Under the pieces are notes generated by a model. That model ran no database searches, was not told the DNA's origin, and saw only the letters and a program-made list of their open reading frames with translations. Source: a virus. Taken from it: a stretch of 33,867 bases of DNA. The stretch is taken from IMG/VR virus record IMGVR_UViG_3300042922_000586, positions 1 through 33,867 of that record, one strand, 5' to 3'. Made by a program: the position numbers and the translations under genes. Shown here piece by piece: positions 28,637 through 33,867 of the stretch (positions are counted from its first letter, which is position 1; every line of letters begins with the position of its first letter).

Positions 28637-28999
28637 ATGTCCGACCCCGTAACCCTCCCGTTATCCGTAAAACGCGGAGCGGATCTATATATTGAAATCG
28701 AATGCTTTCAGGGCGATGGCGTTACACCTTTAGATATATCGACATTTGATTTTTATGGCGACGTTAAAGCTGATCCTAATAGCGGGGTTGTTAAGCCATT
28801 AACCGTTGGCTGCAAAATTGGCACAACTAACGTTTTGCAAATAGACATGCCGTCGGCGGTATCTGCAGACATACCAGCACCGGGAAAGACGCTCACAGAA
28901 ACAGCGATTTACTGGTACGATATCAAAGTTGATACAGGCAGCGAAGTTGAATATTGGTACCAAGGCCCGTTTATTGTAACGCCCAGAGTAACAGTGTGA
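28637..28999 (+). CDS. Small baseplate/fibre-associated beta protein
   Basis: A 120-residue beta-rich protein after TAGGAGG. The sequence (LPLSVKRGADLYIEIECFQGDGVTPLDISTFDFYGDVKAD, then YWYDIKVDTGSEVEYWYQGPFIVTPRVTV) resembles small phage proteins found beside fibres, with a beta-sandwich look and no catalytic motif. Likely an adaptor between baseplate and the long fibre encoded next. The exact role is unknown. Confidence 0.68.
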   Translation: MSDPVTLPLSVKRGADLYIEIECFQGDGVTPLDISTFDFYGDVKADPNSGVVKPLTVGCKIGTTNVLQIDMPSAVSADIPAPGKTLTETAIYWYDIKVDTGSEVEYWYQGPFIVTPRVTV

Positions 29000-29008
29000 G
29001 GTGATAAT

Positions 29009-31951
29009 GTGGCAGATAAAATATTTAAAGTGACTGAAACAAAGTATACATTTGTTCAAGCAGCTCAGCGTGGTACGCAGGGAGAGCAAGGGATAAAAGG
29101 AGATACCGGAGATGTAACTCCGGCAGCGACAGCAGCAAGGGACGAGGCTGTGGCGGCTAAAAATACAGTGGTTAGCACCATTGCCACCGCCACAGAACAA
29201 GCGATATCTGAGGCTATACCGGCAGCTACGGCAATAGCAACTAATGCAGCCACCCAGGCCCAGGGATATAAAACTGCGGCTGAGACTGCGGCAAATGCGG
29301 CAAACATAGCAGCGCAATCTACCGCAGACATAGCCTATCAGACCGTTGCGGAACTCTACGCTGATCTAGCTCATGCGGCTAACATCACAGCATTAATCAC
29401 AAATGATACTACAGCCGCAGGGTCAAATACCTATACTATAACTACTAACTTTACTGCAGGTGCTACAGTCGTATTTGACGGGGTAACTTTTACTGTTGTA
29501 GCCTCCGGTGCTACTGGAAATCAGTTTAATGTAGGTGCCAGTACAACAATATCAGCAACTAATTTAGCGGCTGTTATGGCTGCTAATACCACTATAAACG
29601 CCATATACACTGTAACAGCGAGTACAAATATAATTACTATAACAGAAACTAATGGGGGCTATGGTGATACTCCTGGTACAATGTCGGTGACGGGAACCGG
29701 GGCAATAACTGTAGGCACTGCAATTGTCAGTAAATCTATGGGGATTTGGATTAAAGAGGGTGTAAGTGGTGCGGGTAGGTGGAAAAAATCTGCTTATCAA
29801 CCACCTGTTGTAGATAACAGCATTAGTACAATTAAATTAATTAACGATGCTGTTACTAATAAAAAAGTAGCAAGGAAAACAATAAAACCAGAAAATTTAA
29901 CGATTGAACCATTGCAGACTATGGCAAGCCGGAATTTATTCCGGGCCGATAAAGCTACCCCGGGATATTCGATTGTAGCAGGCACTGGTGAACCCGCCGT
30001 AAATGCTGCGTTTAGTATATCTGAAATGATACCAACTACTGTTGGTGTTACCTATCATAAGGTGAGTGCCCACCCGTGGGCGTGGTACGATAGAAATGAA
30101 AAATATTCATCGGGTGGCACAGGCTCGACAACCATTACAGCACCAACTGGTACTGCATATTTGCGGTACACCGTATTGACCGCCGATTTAGCAAAAGAAC
30201 AGCTTGAAATAGGGACAGACCAAACAGGTTGGGAAAATCCCTACCCAAAACCCCAGATGGACGCTTTTCTCAAGCGAATTAATAAAGACCATTTGTCAAT
30301 TGAAGTCCCAACAGTAACGAGCGGAAAGAATTTATTTAATCCAGAAGATGTAATACCGGATTGTTACCCATCCGTTACAAATAAAGGGGTTTTGGTGCCG
30401 CTCGCGGGATTTTACTCAAGTAAATTAATTTTCGTTAAGCCCGCAACAACATACTTTATGAGATATGCACAACAAGTGTGTTATTACAATGAATATGGGG
30501 TGTTTGTTGATGGAGTTTCCTCAGCAGGAGCATTTACCACAACCGCAGATACTCGCTATATTCGAGTGGCCATATCAGCGTCAGCGTTAAACACACAACA
30601 AATTGAGCTTGGTTCGGCATTTACAGGATTTGAGGCTCACAAAAAATATCTGCCAGAAAATGTTTATTTATTGCCAGAACAAGTTGAAGGGTTAGTAAAT
30701 TTCGCTGAACCGGAATTTGCCATACAATTACCATCGAAGATTTACCTAGTCAGTGGTGAATCTTTTTCTGTTTATTACCGCAACATCGTTAAATACTCAA
30801 AGGCTCTTGATAAAGGTAACTACTACATCCGGGCGCAACAAAAATCAGGCAGCACCTACAGCCAGAAAGGTGTTGGTTATCCGTATAAATGGGAATACGC
30901 TCCATCTGGTGTTGAGACTTTCGATATGGAATTTCGTATTGTAAGTTTATATTCTGATACTGCCGTAGCTTCCAAGATTGTAACTTTCGTTTGTGCCGAT
31001 GCGGCAGCAGCAGTAAACCATGGTAGGACAGCTAACATCATTACGATTGGCGACAGTTTTACTGATGGGTATGGAGTAACTGGGCATCTATATAATTTTG
31101 CCACAACCAAGGGTGGCGGCAACACCCTAAACTGTATTGGACTTAACGATAGCGGGACTCCTGGTGTTAAAGATGATGCATGGTCTGGGAGATCTTATGG
31201 GTGGTTAACTACTTCAAATATTGGATACCTGCGGAGTGACCGTCCATTAAGTGACGCTATATGGGATTCTGGTTGGGGCGAAAATGAAACATATGGATGG
31301 ACAACCGGGCAGACATATGCCGACTTAACTAGCGACCAAAAATTACACGGCTACACCAAGAATGAATTTTGGAATCCAGCAACCTCCGCCTTTGATTTTG
31401 CGTATTTTATGGACACTTATTTCCCAACGTATGTTCCGTCAGGGGAAACGGGAGTACACATGGACGCGTTTGTGTCGTTTATGGGATTGAATGATGCTTG
31501 GAATCCAACTCCGACAGCGTTAATTGCATCACTAGCAGATTATCGCACTAAGATACTTGCCATTGCCGACAGTGTGCAAGAGTGGGATTCAAATATAAAA
31601 ATTTTATTGCATACTGTGACACCACAACCAGATGGAGATAAATTTATGACCGAATATGGGGTAGATTTTAAGCATCCAGACAGGATTAAGTGGTGTCAAG
31701 AAATATGGAACGAGATGATTGTTGATTATTTTGATTCCGATGAAATGCGAGCGCGCGGGGTATATGTAATTCCGACAGCTGCGCATTTTGACACTCGATC
31801 GTCTATTTTGACATCCACCTATTACCCGGACAAATTTAACCCGAGTTATTCTGAGGTATTGACAAGCGATATTCACCCGACAGCGACAGGGGCTAAATAT
31901 CTGGCAGACGCAATGTGGATGGCGTTATATAATTTAGTTTTTCATAGTTAG
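29009..31951 (+). CDS. Tail fibre with SGNH/GDSL hydrolase domain
   Basis: A 980-residue fibre from GTG 29009, after GTGAGGTGATAAT. The N-terminal part has a collagen-like patch (GTQGEQGIKGDTGD) and an Ala-rich coiled coil to about residue 115, followed by beta repeats. Two related modules start at SRNLF (about 310) and GKNLF (about 445), each ending in a QLEIG or QIELG strand, likely carbohydrate-binding. The C-terminal third is an SGNH hydrolase: IGDSFTDGYG at about 681-690 (Ser nucleophile), GLND at about 826 (Asn), and DIHPTATG at about 952 (Asp/His pair). It probably deacetylates or cleaves esters of surface polysaccharide at the receptor. Confidence 0.9.
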   Translation: MADKIFKVTETKYTFVQAAQRGTQGEQGIKGDTGDVTPAATAARDEAVAAKNTVVSTIATATEQAISEAIPAATAIATNAATQAQGYKTAAETAANAANIAAQSTADIAYQTVAELYADLAHAANITALITNDTTAAGSNTYTITTNFTAGATVVFDGVTFTVVASGATGNQFNVGASTTISATNLAAVMAANTTINAIYTVTASTNIITITETNGGYGDTPGTMSVTGTGAITVGTAIVSKSMGIWIKEGVSGAGRWKKSAYQPPVVDNSISTIKLINDAVTNKKVARKTIKPENLTIEPLQTMASRNLFRADKATPGYSIVAGTGEPAVNAAFSISEMIPTTVGVTYHKVSAHPWAWYDRNEKYSSGGTGSTTITAPTGTAYLRYTVLTADLAKEQLEIGTDQTGWENPYPKPQMDAFLKRINKDHLSIEVPTVTSGKNLFNPEDVIPDCYPSVTNKGVLVPLAGFYSSKLIFVKPATTYFMRYAQQVCYYNEYGVFVDGVSSAGAFTTTADTRYIRVAISASALNTQQIELGSAFTGFEAHKKYLPENVYLLPEQVEGLVNFAEPEFAIQLPSKIYLVSGESFSVYYRNIVKYSKALDKGNYYIRAQQKSGSTYSQKGVGYPYKWEYAPSGVETFDMEFRIVSLYSDTAVASKIVTFVCADAAAAVNHGRTANIITIGDSFTDGYGVTGHLYNFATTKGGGNTLNCIGLNDSGTPGVKDDAWSGRSYGWLTTSNIGYLRSDRPLSDAIWDSGWGENETYGWTTGQTYADLTSDQKLHGYTKNEFWNPATSAFDFAYFMDTYFPTYVPSGETGVHMDAFVSFMGLNDAWNPTPTALIASLADYRTKILAIADSVQEWDSNIKILLHTVTPQPDGDKFMTEYGVDFKHPDRIKWCQEIWNEMIVDYFDSDEMRARGVYVIPTAAHFDTRSSILTSTYYPDKFNPSYSEVLTSDIHPTATGAKYLADAMWMALYNLVFHS

Positions 31952-31976
31952 TACCGCCAATGAGCGGTTATTTTTA
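31952..31976 (+). terminator. Terminator after the fibre gene
   Basis: ACCGC (31953-31957) pairs with GCGGT (31964-31968), loop 6, followed by TATTTTTATT. It separates tail genes from the lysis cassette. Confidence 0.65.
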
Positions 31977-31991
31977 TTGGGGGTGGGGGAG

Positions 31992-32255
31992 TTGGGGGAA
32001 GTTTTAGGTAATATTGTTGCGATTATAACAATAATTGCAGCTGGTGCCGGTATAGTAGCCGGTATTACAAAGTATGTAGTTGTAAACCCTTTGCAGTGGG
32101 CGATTAGTACCCTCAATGAAGCTGTTAAAGAATTAAACTCTATGTTGGGACATCTAGCCGAGGAACAGAAAAATATTGACAAGCGGTTAGTTGCCGTCGA
32201 AGAATCAACTAAATCGGCACATAAACGAATTGACGGTATGGAGGGGAGGCAATGA
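31992..32255 (+). CDS. Membrane-anchored coiled-coil protein at head of lysis cassette
   Basis: An 87-residue protein. TTG 31992 is 6 bases after GGGGGTG; TTG 31977 is also possible. One N-terminal membrane segment (VLGNIVAIITIIAAGAGIVAGI) is followed by a charged coiled coil (LNEAVKELNSMLGHLAEEQKNIDKRLVAVEESTKSAHKRIDGME). The layout resembles XhlA-type lysis accessory proteins, though there the membrane segment is C-terminal. Likely a holin partner or small holin. It overlaps the next gene by 4 bases. Confidence 0.7.
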   Translation: MGEVLGNIVAIITIIAAGAGIVAGITKYVVVNPLQWAISTLNEAVKELNSMLGHLAEEQKNIDKRLVAVEESTKSAHKRIDGMEGRQ

Positions 32256-32596
32256 CAATCACATCCGAATTACAAATATTTCTATGGGCCGCTGGCGTAC
32301 TGCTGGCGGCTAATTTATTGGCCATAGCGCTGTTTGTGCTGTTTGCGAAACTGCCGGCAAGTGCATTTAAAGAGTCGCTCCAGAGTGTCATTTTTGAGAT
32401 TGACAAATTTGCAGACCGGATGGAGAACGATCAAAAGCGCCGGATTGCAATACAGAGTATAAACGACGTTCTGGGCTGGCGCCGTATTCTGGTGCCAGCT
32501 GCGCTGATAGGCTGGATCATCGATGCCGAAGTGGCGGCAATACGAAAAATGCAGGCGGCGACTGATACGCCGGATCTGCACAAGGAGGATGAATAG
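32252..32596 (+). CDS. Putative holin
   Basis: A 114-residue membrane protein: a strong transmembrane helix at about 8-33 (FLWAAGVLLAANLLAIALFVLF), a charged helical middle with no Cys, and a second hydrophobic stretch at about 80-96 (ILVPAALIGWIIDAEVAAI). Size and position just before the endolysin suit a holin. No family signature is visible, so the call is contextual. Confidence 0.6.
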   Translation: MTITSELQIFLWAAGVLLAANLLAIALFVLFAKLPASAFKESLQSVIFEIDKFADRMENDQKRRIAIQSINDVLGWRRILVPAALIGWIIDAEVAAIRKMQAATDTPDLHKEDE

Positions 32597-32597
32597 T

Positions 32598-32726
32598 ATG
32601 GGAAGCGGTTGGACTACTGTAAAATGGTATCAGTATCCCGGGTTGATAATGTGGGGACTATGGCAACTTGTGAAATACTCCGTTAAGCAGATTGTTAATT
32701 CTACGATCAGGAGGGATAGCAAGTGA
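32598..32726 (+). CDS. 42-residue lysis-cassette peptide, unknown function
   Basis: ATG 32598 follows AAGGAGGATGAATAGT. The product MGSGWTTVKWYQYPGLIMWG, then LWQLVKYSVKQIV and a basic end, has one amphipathic or weakly membrane-seeking helix. It overlaps the endolysin start by 4 bases. Too short for family assignment; perhaps a lysis regulator or holin antagonist. Confidence 0.6.
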   Translation: MGSGWTTVKWYQYPGLIMWGLWQLVKYSVKQIVNSTIRRDSK

Positions 32727-33343
32727 CAAACGAGGAACTAGCCTACGAAATATCCCGAGGAATCGGGCAAACCGGTGTAGAGGGTGGCTACAACAGTGTT
32801 ACATGCTCTACAGCCGGAGATTATCCGTCTATGGGCATATCGCAATGGGAGGGGCTTGGTGGGCGCGGAGACACGTTGCTGAACTATATTGACGGTGGCA
32901 ATCAATTCGCCGGCCGCACATACTCCGATATAAAATATAACTGCGAGCTAGACGCGCTTGCTGTGTTGCTGGATTCTCCGCAAGGCCAGGAAGCCCAGAA
33001 TAAAATTCTTGCTGCTGACTGCCTGGGAATGTATGTGCCGGCACTGAAACTGGTGCCTGCCCTGGACGACAGCCGGTGCTTTATTTATGCCGGCATTTGG
33101 TGCCCGACCAGCCATATTGTCGTCAGGCGGTTTTTGCAGAACCGGTATGACCGTTATGACATTCGCAGTCTGGCAACACTTCGGGATATATTCAGGGATC
33201 AGTACTATATCGCGGCAGCTGTGGGCGTAGAAAATGCCCGGGGATATGCTAACCGGGCAGAGAATACATATCAATATATAGCTGCAGTGAATTTATCAGC
33301 CTATGGTGTTCCGGAGTACGGCAACGGGCCGTTTGGAAGATAG
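32723..33343 (+). CDS. Endolysin, lysozyme-like muramidase/transglycosylase type
   Basis: A 206-residue protein from GTG 32723 (SD AGGAGGG). The N-terminal segment IGQTGVEGGYNSVTCS, with an acidic residue at E20, followed by YPSMGISQWEGLGGRGDTLL, fits the E...GxxQW.G.R..xLL layout of phage lysozyme-like domains. E20 is the candidate catalytic glutamate. The rest is helical (CELDALAVLLDSPQGQEAQ, FLQNRYDRYDIRSLATLRDIF). No signal peptide is visible, so export would depend on the holin. The function is well supported by position, less so by sequence. Confidence 0.62.
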   Translation: MTNEELAYEISRGIGQTGVEGGYNSVTCSTAGDYPSMGISQWEGLGGRGDTLLNYIDGGNQFAGRTYSDIKYNCELDALAVLLDSPQGQEAQNKILAADCLGMYVPALKLVPALDDSRCFIYAGIWCPTSHIVVRRFLQNRYDRYDIRSLATLRDIFRDQYYIAAAVGVENARGYANRAENTYQYIAAVNLSAYGVPEYGNGPFGR

Positions 33344-33353
33344 GGGGTGGAAT

Positions 33354-33867
33354 ATGTTTAGTTTAACCAAGCGCCAGGCGGTCATACTGCTTGGCGTTGT
33401 TTTATTAGTGGCGGTAATAGGGTGGCTTCTGTACCAGCACAACGCTGACCGGGAAGCTCGACTGCAGCAGGCAACGGTGTTAACCGAGGCGCAGGCCCAG
33501 GATATTAATTATTTGCAGAACGAACTGAAGATCAATAAACAGAATGCAGAGTCTACGGCCAAAGCACTTGCCGAAGCCCTAGCCGGTCAGAGACAGCCAG
33601 AAGTTAAATTTATAGTACAGGCCCCTACGGTCCAGGCTGCAGCAGAGCAGGTAGCCGATCGGATTAACCAGCAGGATAAGACACTACCGCCTATGGCACT
33701 GGAGAAAACTGACCGCACTGTAATCGTGCCCAATGAGACCAAAACGCCTGAAGCTAATTGGGATGTCGGCGTGTTTAAGGTAAATAACTATCGTAACTGG
33801 GAATGGTCCGGTGGTTATGGTCAGCACAAAGGTGAAGGGTATATACCAATAGGTTTACAGCGCAACT
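33354..33867 (+). CDS. Inner-membrane coiled-coil, Rz-like spanin candidate (partial)
   Basis: Open from ATG 33354 (SD GGGGGTGG) to the window end, 171 residues visible. An N-terminal signal-anchor (QAVILLGVVLLVAVIGWLL) is followed by a periplasmic coiled coil (REARLQQATVLTEAQAQDINYLQNEL, then NAESTAKALAEALAG) and a Pro-containing region. A compact C-terminal part (WDVGVFKVNNYRNWEWSGGYGQ, YIPIGLQRN) continues past the end. One N-terminal anchor plus a long periplasmic coiled coil after the endolysin is the i-spanin layout, needed only if the host has an outer membrane. The C-terminal domain is not a usual Rz feature. No embedded Rz1-like lipoprotein was found. Confidence 0.6.
   Translation, partial: MFSLTKRQAVILLGVVLLVAVIGWLLYQHNADREARLQQATVLTEAQAQDINYLQNELKINKQNAESTAKALAEALAGQRQPEVKFIVQAPTVQAAAEQVADRINQQDKTLPPMALEKTDRTVIVPNETKTPEANWDVGVFKVNNYRNWEWSGGYGQHKGEGYIPIGLQRN

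Noticed and set aside
1-33867. tRNA genes, integrase and attachment sites
   Set aside because: No cloverleaf with matching arms, no recombinase gene and no attachment-like duplication could be found by eye; the ends of the prophage probably lie outside the window.

Overview
This window is most of the late (packaging, head, tail and lysis) half of a tailed-phage genome, most likely a prophage or temperate siphovirus. The head genes are of HK97 type, with a long non-contractile tail (997-residue tape measure, single tail-tube protein). The moderately AT-rich composition, frequent TTG/GTG starts and strong Shine-Dalgarno (SD) sites point to a Firmicutes host. An N-terminal IFDLQRFA tag on the tail-tube protein, a membrane-anchored coiled-coil spanin-like protein at the right end, and the protein flavour of the lysis genes point to a diderm Firmicute (Negativicutes such as Sporomusa/Pelosinus relatives). 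The host assignment is inference.

Layout. 1-3942: end of an early gene, then small genes crowded with four HNH endonucleases, a small protein carrying an anaerobic-ribonucleotide-reductase (NrdD)-like glycyl-radical tail, and several tiny Cys-rich proteins. 3943-9704: a cos-like intergenic element, TerS, TerL, portal, ClpP-type protease and major capsid protein. 9705-14171: two small structural proteins, head-tail connectors, tail completion proteins, tail tube, and a tail assembly chaperone with a textbook -1 frameshift signal. 21243-28210: tape measure, then a tail-tip series (DUF2460-like, DUF2163-like, NlpC/P60, hub) in the order known from gene transfer agents. 28224-31951: fibre and baseplate proteins ending in an SGNH-hydrolase fibre. 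31952-33867: lysis cassette.

The striking part is 14171-21180, about 7 kb lying between the tail chaperone and the tape measure, which are normally adjacent. It begins with a 13-bp perfect bidirectional terminator and holds three consecutive divergent repressor switches. Each has a leftward HTH regulator, a promoter region with its own operator repeats, and one or more rightward small HTH proteins. These are followed by two tandem ParB-like proteins, an intergenic regulatory hub (a predicted leftward small RNA gene plus an SD-sequestering hairpin), a small unknown protein, a Bro-N/KilAC antirepressor, a second bidirectional terminator and a leftward secreted-protein moron with its own promoter. 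The first switch carries scars (truncated HTH copy, last codons of a lost Cro-like gene) showing it is related by duplication to the second.

How it may work: the leftward repressor genes are antisense to the late operon, and the edge terminators separate tail genes upstream from tape measure and lysis genes downstream. Late transcription must therefore pass terminators and run through the repressor genes, or restart. This makes the island a candidate multi-immunity or late-gene control device. Several genes (tape measure, distal tail, zinc-finger HNH, a 68-residue ORF) appear to start at ATA or CTG codons with ideal SD spacing. All calls come from reading the sequence; no database search was possible.
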